Shown here: positions 1 through 8,268 of the stretch, piece by piece
Position numbering within the stretch: the first letter of the stretch is position 1
How the letters are laid out: each line of letters starts with the position of its first letter
Assembly: GCA_964459305.1 (NCBI GenBank)
Contig: CAYWNA010000006.1
Location: 73,937-137,936 of the forward strand
Source of the DNA: CAYWNA01 sp964459305
GTDB lineage: Bacteria; Planctomycetota; Planctomycetia; Pirellulales; Pirellulaceae
Reading direction: 5' to 3'
Length of the DNA stretch: 64,000 bases
Translations under genes and position numbers: made by a program
Notes under the pieces: model-generated
Seen by the model: only the letters and a program-made list of their open reading frames with translations
The model's database searches: none
Told to the model about the DNA's origin: nothing

Positions 1-2
1 CC

Positions 3-463
3 TGGAACCCGAATGGTCGCCAGATTGCGTTCGTCGGTAGCGGAAGACCGGTGCGTGTATGGCAAGTAGACGGGACGGCGGGGCAGCCTTGATCATAACT
101 CCGGCAGTTGCCAGCAGTGACAGCATAGTAACCCGAAGCGTAAGCGAGGAATGCAGCGAACTACAGCCTCCTCCTCGGTTACGCTTCGGGTTTCGATGCC
201 GGAGTTACGATCAAGGCTCGGCGGGGCCGTTGCTTGAGGGACACGAATTCGGAAGCATTCCGACTATGGCTTGGAGTCCCGATGGCCAGCTGCTGGCTTC
301 GGGCAGCGGGGACAGGACGGCTCGCCTGTGGCAGGCGGACGGTACGCCAGGGCCGGTGCTATCAGGACATCTTGGTGAGGTCAACTCTGTGACGTGGGCA
401 CCGGATGGAAATCACCTGGCATCGGGAGACGAAAGCGGCGTAATCCGTGTGTGGAACGCATAA
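3..463 (+). pseudogene. WD40-repeat protein fragment, interrupted by a MITE-like insertion
   Basis: From the window edge the frame reads the end of a WD40 blade (WNPNGRQIAFVG, then VRVWQVDG) and hits TGA at 90-92, just inside an inserted element. After the element (from about 228) the WD40 pattern resumes in another frame (GPLLEGHEFG, then AWSPDGQLLASGSGDRTARLW and a third blade ending GVIRVWNA) and ends at TAA 461-463. Removing the 134-bp element and one copy of its 9-bp target duplication restores a single frame running VDGTAGPLLEGHEFG. WD40 blades are protein-interaction propellers. In planctomycetes they are often fused to catalytic domains, and the frame after TAA leads straight into an FGE-like domain, so the intact ancestor was probably a WD40-FGE fusion. 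The 5' part lies outside the window. Confidence 0.8.
85..218. mobile_element. 134-bp MITE-like element with 22-bp terminal inverted repeats and 9-bp target duplication
   Basis: The ends 85-106 and 197-218 are inverted repeats of 22 bp with one mismatch (outer bases AGCCTTGATC, inner TAACTCCGGCA). The element is flanked by an exact 9-bp direct repeat, CGGCGGGGC, at 76-84 and 219-227. Nested inside is a palindrome (arms 129-149 and 173-193, core ACCCGAAGCGTAAGCGAGG) of the same family found in frame in two DUF4838 genes of this window. There is no transposase ORF, so the element is non-autonomous. 9-bp duplications are known for IS1 and IS4-family (IS10/IS50) transposases, but the mobilising enzyme cannot be named from this window. 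The insertion added 143 bp and broke the WD40 gene. Confidence 0.88.
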
Positions 464-580
464 GATGGCACACCGGAATGGTCCGCAATTCGACTGGCCG
501 GGGAAAACTCGGTCGCCTTTAGCGCCGCCGGGCAGATCATCTACGGCGACCCTGAGGGCATTGAAGAGGAACTGGTTTAC

Positions 581-1612
581 TTGGTCGAGAAGCCTGACGG
601 CGGCATTGCGTTATTGAAAGCGTCGCAGTTCCAAGAACTCGTTGTCATGGCACAGGCGAGAATGGAGCAGCAGCTCAAAAGAAAGCAGTCGGCTCCTTCG
701 GGAGGTGACGCACCGCCACTTGCTGTTGCCCCATTCGACGTCGAGCAGGCCAAGAAGCATCGGCAAGCATGGGCCGAGTATCTGGGGTTGCCCGTCGAGT
801 TCGAGAACTCCATCGGCATGAAGATGGTGCTGGTACCGCCCGGCGAGTTCATCATGGGGACTCAAGACGAGGAACGCCAACGGCTGGTCGAATCGGCCCC
901 CGAGACGGGGAAGGCGAAAGAGCTACGAACCAGCGAAGGTCCGCAACATTCGGTTCGCTTGACCGATCCATTCTACATGAGTATCCACGAAGTGACCGTC
1001 GGTCAGTTCCGCCAGTTCGCAAAGACAAGCGGCTTCGAGACATATGGCGAACGGGGTGGAGGAGGCCTCGGTCCGTACGATGGGAAGCAAGTCAAACGCC
1101 CGGAATTCGTCTGGCACAGTCCAGGATTCGGACAGCACGACGATCATCCTGTCGTCCAAATGTCTTTGAAGGATGCTTGGGTGTTCTGCCAATGGCGGTC
1201 CGAGAAGGAAGTCCGTCGCTACGCGGTTCCGTCCGAGGCGCAATGGGAGTACGCCTGCCGCGCTGGAAGCCAAGATCTTTGGCCTTTTGGCGACGATAAG
1301 GACGAACTCGATCTGTATGCTTGGTTCGGAGGGGAGTTAACGAGTCCCACGCATCCGGTCGGTCTTAAACAGGCCAATGCATTCGGGTTGTTCGACACAC
1401 TAGGAAACGCATATGAATGGACCAATGACCTATACGCCAACGACTACTACGCAAATTCGCCGTCCGTCAACCCGGATGGACCGACCGAAGGAGAGAGGCA
1501 CGTCCTGAGAGGCGGGTGTTTCAGGAATGGACCGTACACCGCGCGTCCTGGGACGCGGTGCATCGCGACAGGTCCTGGTACGGCGTGCCACCACTGGCCA
1601 GGCTATCAGTAA
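581..1612 (+). CDS. SUMF1/FGE-sulfatase-domain (formylglycine-generating-enzyme-like) protein, probably 3' part of a split gene
   Basis: Residues about 72-330 form an FGE-sulfatase/SUMF1 domain: entry motif FENSIGMKMVLVPPGEFIMG, then PFYMSIHEVTVGQFRQF, HPVVQMSLKDAWVFCQW, YAVPSEAQWEYACRAG, LFDTLGNAYEWTNDLY and HVLRGGCFRNGPYTAR. Family members act in sulfatase maturation or as related EgtB/PvdO-type nonheme iron enzymes; which one applies here is not clear. The frame is open from base 464 and is the same frame as the WD40 segment that ends at TAA 461-463, so the TTG at 581 is probably not a native start; ATG 647 is another option. The last ~20 residues do not look like the usual GFRVV-type family end, so the C terminus is probably degraded as well. 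No signal peptide survives. Confidence 0.75.
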   Translation: MVEKPDGGIALLKASQFQELVVMAQARMEQQLKRKQSAPSGGDAPPLAVAPFDVEQAKKHRQAWAEYLGLPVEFENSIGMKMVLVPPGEFIMGTQDEERQRLVESAPETGKAKELRTSEGPQHSVRLTDPFYMSIHEVTVGQFRQFAKTSGFETYGERGGGGLGPYDGKQVKRPEFVWHSPGFGQHDDHPVVQMSLKDAWVFCQWRSEKEVRRYAVPSEAQWEYACRAGSQDLWPFGDDKDELDLYAWFGGELTSPTHPVGLKQANAFGLFDTLGNAYEWTNDLYANDYYANSPSVNPDGPTEGERHVLRGGCFRNGPYTARPGTRCIATGPGTACHHWPGYQ

Positions 1613-1670
1613 TCCAACGCGGAAGTATTAGGGGCGCCCCGTTTGGGGCTGTGGATGCCTCGGCAACGCC

Positions 1671-1755
1671 GCCCCAGGGTTGCGCGACGCTCGCTACGGT
1701 CGCGTCGCTCCACCCTGGGCTGGCTTAGGGTCGTCCCTTCGGGACTGGAACAAAA
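1671..1755. repeat. Palindromic intergenic repeat, possible bidirectional terminator
   Basis: Arms CCCAGGGTTGCGCGACGC (1673-1690) and its near-complement (about 1702-1719, ending CACCCTGGG) form an imperfect hairpin. A second small stem-loop follows (GTCCC-TTC-GGGAC, about 1733-1745). It lies in the 196-bp gap between two convergent genes, so it could end transcription from both sides. Its build (GC-rich palindrome with conserved arms) matches the other palindromic families of this window, but its sequence family is distinct. Confidence 0.55.
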
Positions 1756-1808
1756 ACGGGCACCAAGCGAGTGAATGCCTTCTCTCACAACGGCCGACAA
1801 CTCCTCCT

Positions 1809-4520
1809 TCACTCGTCGAGCGATCTCTTCAGGATCAAGCTGACGGGGGCGTAGTGTTTCAGGGGAACGTTCAGCCGGCCTTCGTGAACGCCGATCGGAT
1901 CGCCGAGCGGTCGGCCGCGAAGGTCGCAGGGTTGGGCTTTGGTGACTCGGAGTCCGGCTGGCAGACGAATGCGGCAATTGCGGTCACGGCCGGTTTGTTC
2001 CCACAGTCGGAGCAGAACGCCCTTGCCGTCTGGATTGGGTCCAAACGCCGTTGCCAGAACGCCTTTTGCCGATAGCTCCAAACCGGATTGCGCCGGCGGC
2101 AGCTTCCCGGCCAGGCCGTCGGCGTAGATCGCCATGCAATTCGTGCGTGCCTCCCACGACGGTGTGATCAGATCTCTTTCGACTTGATCGTCCTCGGCAG
2201 CCCAGAGACGCACGCCGGATGACCACGAACCGGAGGTCCACTGCTGAAAGTTGGTGCCCCACACGTTGTTGAACAGATTCACGAAGAGAACCGGCGGACG
2301 ATCGCCCAACTGGCCGGTATGGCGGTACAGTCCTGGCCGTCCGATGCTCACCAACGGGCTGTCGATCGGACAGACACCAATGCTTGCCGCCTCCGTGCCG
2401 CTGACCATCATCCCGCTGGTCAGGCAAAACACGTCGAAGTTGGACCCGCGAGCCATATCTTCGGCTGGATCGACGATGCATCCCAGTCGGCCCAGCCGGT
2501 ACTTCGGCTTGTCCACGGCCAGCGGCAGGCAAAGCCAACCCGCCTCGGGCCACTGGTCCGGCCGTTTGTTGTGGAACGACCAAACCAAATCGACATGCGG
2601 CCGATCGCGGTACAGTGTGACTTGCAGAGACACGCTTTCCGCGCCTTGCTCGCTGGCCGCAGCCGTCATGATGGCCGACACAGACACATCGGTTCGCTGC
2701 AGGCGAAGCGTAAACTCGCCGGGTGATGAAGCGGTGTACGGGACCTGATCGGCTGGCGGCATATTACCCCGGGCAAAGTGCGGGGACCAGCCCGGAACGT
2801 ATTTCAGATATTGGTCGAAGTAACGGCCAATGTTGTCTTGATCAAGTCGTTCGTAGAGATATTGCCCTAGACCATACTCGGATCGATTGTCGACCAACTC
2901 GCGACCCGAACGTTTGTCAAGTATCGATGTGATCACGCCGCGCGACGAGTTGACCTGCACCCGGTACCATCGGTTTTCGATGGCGGCCGATTTGTCGTCT
3001 GCCGCCAATCCGGCGTCGGCTTCCACTTTCTCGGCTGGCACGTACGTACGGTAACCCATGGGCGGAACGTCCTGAGCCACGAAGCGAATTGCCTCGCCTT
3101 CGACTTCGACCGGAACGGTGACGCCGCTGGCCACGTCCTTCAAGCCGGGAAACTTGCCTGGCGGCGCGTCCACCGAGACGATTCCGTCTCTGGCCCAAGG
3201 CAGCGAGTTGAACACGACGACCCTGGGGCCATTGGCGCCGGTCGCCCGGCCCAAGAGACTCATGTTCCCCGACAGCGCCGGCTCGATTGCCGCCTCCGCG
3301 TCGTGAATCCACGCGCCCTTCTCGGCCCACGATTCTTCGAGCCGCTTGTAGTGTCCTTGAGCTCTTTTTGCGCTCCAGTCCTCTCCATAGTGGTAGCCGA
3401 AGGGACTCATCGAATATCCCCATGTATGCTCGCCGAACATCAGGGTCCCTTCGTACGCGCCAGCTACCGTGTCGCTAGGATCGGCCGAGTTGATCCCCCA
3501 CGTGCCAAGCAACGTCGCTAGGCTCTCCAACGCGGCAGTGCGCTGCCGCAGCCGGCGCGCTGTCTGAGTCTCTGTCGGCATGGACATGATTCCGTGGATC
3601 CAGGTGTCCGGCATGTCGGCGCGGATCACAGGCAAATCGGGATTCTCTTTGAGAATGGCATCGGCGAAATCGGAAAGCCGCCCCATGTGTATTTTCACGC
3701 CGGGCAGTTCGCTGCGTGCCGTATCCAAGAGCCTTTTCACGTCATCCGGCGTTGGCGGACCGTGGTTATCGCCGCTATGGATCAGGCCAAGCCACGTTCG
3801 ATGGGGCCAGTCCTTAGGCGGATGGATACCGCTGCCATAACCGCTGGCTTCGTACATCGTCAGAACGCGAGAGCCGTCGGGGCCTTCCCACCAGAAGAGC
3901 CGCGGGACTTCGGGAGAACCGCTGGCCGAGTTGCAGCCGATGTGGAAGAACTCGACCCCGGAGTGGGCGAGCACGGTGGGCAAAATCCACGTATGCGATG
4001 GGACGTCAGTCATTTTGGCGTCGCGAGCCAAAGGCATGTTGAACTCGCGAGACAAGTTCGACGAGAATCGCATTCCGCGTACCAGATCCTCCAGGTCGAG
4101 CGACTCGGTATGCGTCGTTGCCGGCAGCGCGTGCCACACGAGTTGGCCCTGACGAATTGCCTCCTCGATCCGCTTCCTGCGTTCGGGCGTTTGCCCGGGC
4201 CAGAGTATCTGTGCCATCGGCCAGCCGGACAGTGTCCACGCGAACCGATGCTCCGCCGGCAGGTCACGGGACGCGTCACACGCAGACAACGCCTTGTCGA
4301 TCATCGACGTGCGGTACCGCGTCACCACGTTGCGGGCCAAATCCGTGTATCCGATGTCGAAATGCGTCTTGAAGACGACGATCACCTGCTCCAGTTTCGG
4401 AGGCTTTTCGTCGGCGCCCTCCTCGGCCCGCGTGCGCGCAGGATAGAAAGCGTTCCCCAAGCACACGCCCACCAAGAGACTGGTTGAGCAGACAAGCCGC
4501 TTGCGTCGCGAGATGTTCAT
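1809..4520 (-). CDS. Exported glycoside hydrolase family 38 (alpha-mannosidase)-like protein, DUF5054 type
   Basis: 903 aa from ATG 4520, which has GGAGAAAG just upstream; the frame extends to a TTG at 4535 but the ATG fits the signal peptide (NISRRKRLVCSTSLLVGVCLG, then cleavage near ARA-EEG). The N-terminal domain carries the GH38 metal motif THFDIGYTD (His53, Asp55) and a DVPSHTW segment whose Asp172 is the likely counterpart of the GH38 nucleophile Asp. A long beta-rich C-terminal half follows, as in retaining alpha-mannosidases (GPRVVVFNSLPWARDG, later YRDRPHVDLVWSFHNKRPDQWPEAGW). It is expected to act in the periplasm or outside the cell on a glycan. It is convergent to the broken FGE gene and separated from the main exported-enzyme run by about 6 kb. 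The exact substrate is unknown. Confidence 0.82.
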   Translation of the reverse strand: MNISRRKRLVCSTSLLVGVCLGNAFYPARTRAEEGADEKPPKLEQVIVVFKTHFDIGYTDLARNVVTRYRTSMIDKALSACDASRDLPAEHRFAWTLSGWPMAQILWPGQTPERRKRIEEAIRQGQLVWHALPATTHTESLDLEDLVRGMRFSSNLSREFNMPLARDAKMTDVPSHTWILPTVLAHSGVEFFHIGCNSASGSPEVPRLFWWEGPDGSRVLTMYEASGYGSGIHPPKDWPHRTWLGLIHSGDNHGPPTPDDVKRLLDTARSELPGVKIHMGRLSDFADAILKENPDLPVIRADMPDTWIHGIMSMPTETQTARRLRQRTAALESLATLLGTWGINSADPSDTVAGAYEGTLMFGEHTWGYSMSPFGYHYGEDWSAKRAQGHYKRLEESWAEKGAWIHDAEAAIEPALSGNMSLLGRATGANGPRVVVFNSLPWARDGIVSVDAPPGKFPGLKDVASGVTVPVEVEGEAIRFVAQDVPPMGYRTYVPAEKVEADAGLAADDKSAAIENRWYRVQVNSSRGVITSILDKRSGRELVDNRSEYGLGQYLYERLDQDNIGRYFDQYLKYVPGWSPHFARGNMPPADQVPYTASSPGEFTLRLQRTDVSVSAIMTAAASEQGAESVSLQVTLYRDRPHVDLVWSFHNKRPDQWPEAGWLCLPLAVDKPKYRLGRLGCIVDPAEDMARGSNFDVFCLTSGMMVSGTEAASIGVCPIDSPLVSIGRPGLYRHTGQLGDRPPVLFVNLFNNVWGTNFQQWTSGSWSSGVRLWAAEDDQVERDLITPSWEARTNCMAIYADGLAGKLPPAQSGLELSAKGVLATAFGPNPDGKGVLLRLWEQTGRDRNCRIRLPAGLRVTKAQPCDLRGRPLGDPIGVHEGRLNVPLKHYAPVSLILKRSLDE

Positions 4521-5396
4521 GGTTTCTTTCTCCAAACTCTCTTAGTTCGTATTCTGCCACTTCATTTCGACTCTGACACCACTGCCGGGTTTCGCTGCTT
4601 TGGAATGTGCCAGCTCCTTCAAGACCAGCCGATAACCTTGCCTGCGGCATTGACTCGAAAAAGTGATCCGCTCGAAAGGCAGAGAATGGTTGCAAGAAGG
4701 ATGCACCGGCGCATGGCTCGGCTCCGCGTGGTGGGCTGACGTAACGACGTGTATGGTAGCACAAAGTGAACGTGCTGACCGCTCAAACGGCACTTCAACT
4801 TCAACGATTTCAATACGGGTCTCTGGCTGCCCATTGCATTGGGGTGCGGAGTCTGGTTCGCGTTCACGCTCCTTGCTCCAAGGACCTGCGACATTCTTCT
4901 AGCCCAGATTTCTCACGACATGGTAGGCCGGAACGAGCAAACGCTGCTCCTGCCGGAGCTTCGGTCGCTCCTATCGATAATCCTATCTCCACAGACTGTG
5001 AATCGGGTTGTGTGCGTTTGTGCTGTTCCGGCAGCATCGTGCGACCTTGTTCCGGCCTACCGTGAGAAGTCCGCGCTAGGTCTGTTGCCGTGTGCATAAC
5101 CGCCCTACGCTTGGCTTGTGCTGATGAGCTACCCATGGAACGCCTACATCGTTTGGAAATCGACAGACTTCGGAAGAACTGAACGACAAACGACACGTTT
5201 GGAAGGAGAAGCTGTTGGCCACACAGGAATGCCTCGTTGCGTAGCTCAATGGGAAGCGGATAATTGTTGCAGCGGTTTCCTTATCGCATCTAAGTTAGTT
5301 ATCATGGCTCGCAGCAAAAAACAACACGAGCACAAATGACCCGGCCATCGGTGTTGGTGTTACGGGAAATCGAAACGATCATGCAAGGAGGTACAC
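4521..5396. other. 876-bp intergenic region with no convincing gene
   Basis: This divergent gap holds the promoter regions of the GH38-like gene (minus strand) and of the 872-aa gene (plus strand). The short frames here have no recognisable domain, no good ribosome site and no consistent coding pattern. The only structure seen is an imperfect inverted repeat at about 4911-5067. A stretch near 5235-5285 (GCGTAGCTCAATGGGAAGCG) resembles the D-arm region of a tRNA but lacks an acceptor stem and a T-loop. A strong Shine-Dalgarno, AAGGAGGT, at 5385-5392 belongs to the next gene. Confidence 0.6.
4911..5067. repeat. Imperfect inverted repeat (about 157 bp)
   Basis: Left arm GGTAGGCCGGAACGAG at 4922-4937 pairs with CTTGTTCCGGCCTACC at 5046-5061 (one mismatch). 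The pairing extends outward with TCTCAC at 4911-4916 opposite the GTGAGA downstream of the right arm (about 5063-5068). The interior shows weaker complementarity (CTGCTCCTGCCGG against CCGGCAGCATCG). It is non-coding. It could be another decayed palindromic element or a MITE remnant; no clear target duplication was found. Confidence 0.5.
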
Positions 5397-8015
5397 ATGT
5401 CACGTAGAAGGAAACGAAGACGCAACCGTGCGACGAAACGCCGTTCGGCTAGCGTCGTCCAAAAGCAACCGAAGGCTGCCTCAAGTCCGCTCGAACGGCT
5501 GCTGGAGATCGCGGACGAGCAGCCGGATCCGCGTGACGCTCTGGAAATGTTTCAAACGGCTTTGGACGAATGCCAACACGTCGCCGCCGTTTCTGTGTTC
5601 GAGAACGCCGATGGACGGTTGTGGGACGTCCCCGATGCCAGGTGTTATTTGCGGGCCGTCTTTGGTGTTGCTACTTCGTTGTGGCGGCTGAACCGCGTCG
5701 AAGAGGCGGCCAGGCATTTTGAGGAGGTGTTGCAGGCGGACCGGGCCGACCATCTATTCGCCCGCTACTGGCTTGTCGCTTGCCTGCTGGACGCCGGTCG
5801 GCTGGAGGAACTGAAGCCGCTGCTGGAGCGCTACGACGAACCGGCGGCCTTCTGGCGGTACGCCCAAGCGCTGTGGGCTTTCGCCACCGACGGCGATTGC
5901 GACGAGTCGTGCCGGTTGCTGAAAGAAGCCCATCGACTGGACGCGCGGTTCGTGGACTACTTGCTGGGCGATGGCCTAGTGCGGGCCGACCTGCCGATCC
6001 GTTTCGAACAGGGACGCAACTCCACGCACAGCACCGCCCGGTTGTTACTGCCCGCCTGGCGGTCCGTTGCGGGAGCTGCCTCGTGGGTGCGGCGCGTGCT
6101 CCGCGTACCGCTCGGTCAGGCCGAAGCGGTGCTGCCGTTTCCGCGTGAACAGTTGCTGGATCTGCCGCAGCAAAACGCCTGCTGGCAAGTCGGTCTGCGG
6201 AAATTCGACCCGGATCAGCCGGACGACGAACCCTGTTGGATCCTGGGTGTCGCCGACGTGAACGCTGAGCAAATGCGCTGCATGACGGTGATCGAAGGCG
6301 ACCCCACACCCGACGCAGTGTGGCGGGAGATGCTGACCGCCTTCTTGCAGCCCATCGAAAGCAAGCCGCAACGCCCGCGACGGTTGGAGGTGCCGCGGCC
6401 CGAATACCGTCGGGCGTGGCGCCGGTTGCTGGACGAACTCGAAGTCGAATGCCACGTGACCTACAATCCGCAACCGGTCAGCCAACTATTGGAAGGGATG
6501 GCTGACCTGATAGCGGCCCAGCGGTTGCCTCGCCTGACCGACGACTTCGACGCGCGTGACCTGCCGCCCGGCGACTCGACGTGGCAAATCGATTTCTTTC
6601 ACCAGCCGACGATGATCTCTAACGAAGACGTCGGCGTCCAGCGACCCTGGTCGGTGTTGGTGATGGACAAGGCGTCGGGTTACGTGTTGTGTACCGAAAT
6701 GATTCCCGGCGAACCCACCGCGGAACGGCTGTGGGAGTATGCGGCGCGCGTGATGCTGCAAGTCTCCGGACGGCCGCGGCGGATCGAGGTGTCGGATTCC
6801 GACGGCTACGATTTTCTCCGGCCCAGGCTGGCCGCGGCGGAGGTGGAGTGCGTGTTATTGGACGAGTTGCCGGAGTTGCACTCGTTTTGCCTGCAGATGG
6901 CCTCCAGCTTCGGCGGGCCGGAAAAGTGTGCCCTGGCCGACGGGCAAGACATGGACCGCGACGGTATGGAATCGTTCTACTACGCGGCGGCCCGATATTT
7001 CCGGCAGGCGCCCTGGAAACACGTGCCGGGCGAAATCCCCATCGAAATCGAGGTTGCTGGCTTCGGCACGCGCTACGCGATCGTACTGGGCCGAACCGGC
7101 GTCACGTTAGGCTTGGCGGTGCATGAAAGCTGGCAGGACGCGGTGGACATGATCAGCGGTCTGGCCAGTTGGGGTGAGTTGTCGGGGTTCGCTATCATTT
7201 TCGAAGAAGAAGCGGTGTTGGCTCCGGCCGACCTCTACCTGGTGGAACGCCACGGCTGGCCGATCGCTTCTCCCGAAGCGTACCCTGCGGTGATGCGTTT
7301 TCGCCCCGGATATGAGCCGGGTCCGCCAACGGCCGACGAGTTGGAATTTCTGACGGCATGTCTCGATTGCCTGCCTGACTTCGTGGCGGGTGATGCGAAA
7401 ACGAAAACATATCCACCGTCGGATGATGGACCCCACAGGGAAACGCGGTTGAATTGGGCGTCCGGTTCCCGCCACAATCCGGTACGCCACGAGCGGTCGG
7501 AGTCAACGTCCGCCCGTGTTGCCAGCCAGACAATCGTTCAGCACGTGAACCGCAAAGGCGACACATACTACCTTCATCAAGGCCGCACCAAAACCGGCAA
7601 GCCCAAGTACTTTTTCTCCAGGAAATCGGAAGGAGAACTCTGCCAGCAGTTGCCCGACGGGTTTGAGATTTACGAGAACCCTCGCGGTCAGGTTTATTGT
7701 CGTCGCATCCAACCGAAGCTGATCACGGAACTAGAAATCGAGGCGGTGCGGGAAGCGATAGAGAAATGCGGCAAGCAATTCTTTGCCGGAGTGGACGTCA
7801 AAGGCAAAGACGTCATCGTTTATGAGGGTGAGCATCCCTGTCTCAAATTCAGATTATGCGACGATGACAAGCGGTTGTTCGAGGCATCGCGGTGGTGCTA
7901 TCGCGGCTCGATCGATGGCTGGTTCCCCTTGTCGAGCGGCCCGAAACCGTTGTCCCAACTGGCCAAGAATTACTGCCGGCACATCGGCGAAGAATCGTTT
8001 TTCGAGTTGATGTGA
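5397..8015 (+). CDS. Large cytoplasmic protein with TPR-like N terminus and DUF6930/DUF7309-like domains
   Basis: 872 aa. ATG 5397 follows an excellent Shine-Dalgarno (AAGGAGGT, 5385-5392). No signal peptide: the N terminus is strongly basic (MSRRRKRRRNRATKRRSA). Residues about 30-190 are helical and TPR-like. Two related central blocks (around QQNACWQVGLRKFDPDQPDDEPCW and STWQIDFFHQPTMIS, then RPWSVLVMDKASGYVL) look like DUF6930 repeats. They are followed by a DUF7309-like block (ESFYYAAARYFRQAPWKHV, then RYAIVLGRTGVTLGLAVH). The C-terminal ~170 residues (GDTYYLHQGRTKTGKPKYFF onward) form a separate conserved-looking domain, often seen alone. No enzymatic residues are recognised and the function is unknown. 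The next large gene is a SEC-C protein; DUF6930 and SEC-C proteins often co-occur. Confidence 0.72.
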   Translation: MSRRRKRRRNRATKRRSASVVQKQPKAASSPLERLLEIADEQPDPRDALEMFQTALDECQHVAAVSVFENADGRLWDVPDARCYLRAVFGVATSLWRLNRVEEAARHFEEVLQADRADHLFARYWLVACLLDAGRLEELKPLLERYDEPAAFWRYAQALWAFATDGDCDESCRLLKEAHRLDARFVDYLLGDGLVRADLPIRFEQGRNSTHSTARLLLPAWRSVAGAASWVRRVLRVPLGQAEAVLPFPREQLLDLPQQNACWQVGLRKFDPDQPDDEPCWILGVADVNAEQMRCMTVIEGDPTPDAVWREMLTAFLQPIESKPQRPRRLEVPRPEYRRAWRRLLDELEVECHVTYNPQPVSQLLEGMADLIAAQRLPRLTDDFDARDLPPGDSTWQIDFFHQPTMISNEDVGVQRPWSVLVMDKASGYVLCTEMIPGEPTAERLWEYAARVMLQVSGRPRRIEVSDSDGYDFLRPRLAAAEVECVLLDELPELHSFCLQMASSFGGPEKCALADGQDMDRDGMESFYYAAARYFRQAPWKHVPGEIPIEIEVAGFGTRYAIVLGRTGVTLGLAVHESWQDAVDMISGLASWGELSGFAIIFEEEAVLAPADLYLVERHGWPIASPEAYPAVMRFRPGYEPGPPTADELEFLTACLDCLPDFVAGDAKTKTYPPSDDGPHRETRLNWASGSRHNPVRHERSESTSARVASQTIVQHVNRKGDTYYLHQGRTKTGKPKYFFSRKSEGELCQQLPDGFEIYENPRGQVYCRRIQPKLITELEIEAVREAIEKCGKQFFAGVDVKGKDVIVYEGEHPCLKFRLCDDDKRLFEASRWCYRGSIDGWFPLSSGPKPLSQLAKNYCRHIGEESFFELM

Positions 8016-8019
8016 GAAG

Positions 8020-8127
8020 ATGGAAAGATACAACGCGATCCGCCACGATCCCGGATTGGGCGAGGAAGAAAGGGAAGCCATTCGTGAGGAACTGTTCGAG
8101 GCCGATCATTTGTGGCCGCATCTGTGA
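8020..8127 (+). CDS. Putative 35-aa micro-ORF
   Basis: ATG 8020 lies 4 nt after the stop of the 872-aa gene, with GAGAAG just upstream, and the frame ends at TGA 8125-8127. The peptide begins MERYNAIRHDPGLGEEEREA and ends LFEADHLWPHL, an acidic, helix-prone sequence with normal codon use. The spacing suggests translational coupling. It may be a genuine small protein or the surviving start of a longer gene truncated in the following 140 bp. No family is recognised. Confidence 0.35.
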   Translation: MERYNAIRHDPGLGEEEREAIREELFEADHLWPHL

Positions 8128-8268
8128 TTGGGCCGGCGGGAAAACCAATTCGTGTCTGCACGCTTTCGACATCCCGAGGTGAAGGTCCCTTTGGGATTTA
8201 CGCGATAAGGATGTACAATCTCCTTCTGTGTACTGTCCTTCCGCGACCTGTTACCGGAAATCGTGCAG

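Noticed and set aside
1939..4487. Several long open frames opposite the GH38-like gene (including one of 297 codons)
   Set aside because: High-GC antisense shadows; the minus-strand gene has a signal peptide, ribosome site and family motifs throughout.
5235..5285. tRNA-like stretch GCGTAGCTCAATGGGAAGCG
   Set aside because: It resembles a tRNA D-arm, but there is no pairing acceptor stem, no anticodon arm of the right size and no GGTTCRANTCC T-loop downstream.
5118..5339. 73-codon open frame in the 4.5-5.4 kb gap
   Set aside because: No ribosome site, no domain and a frame unrelated to the strong start at 5397; composition looks random.
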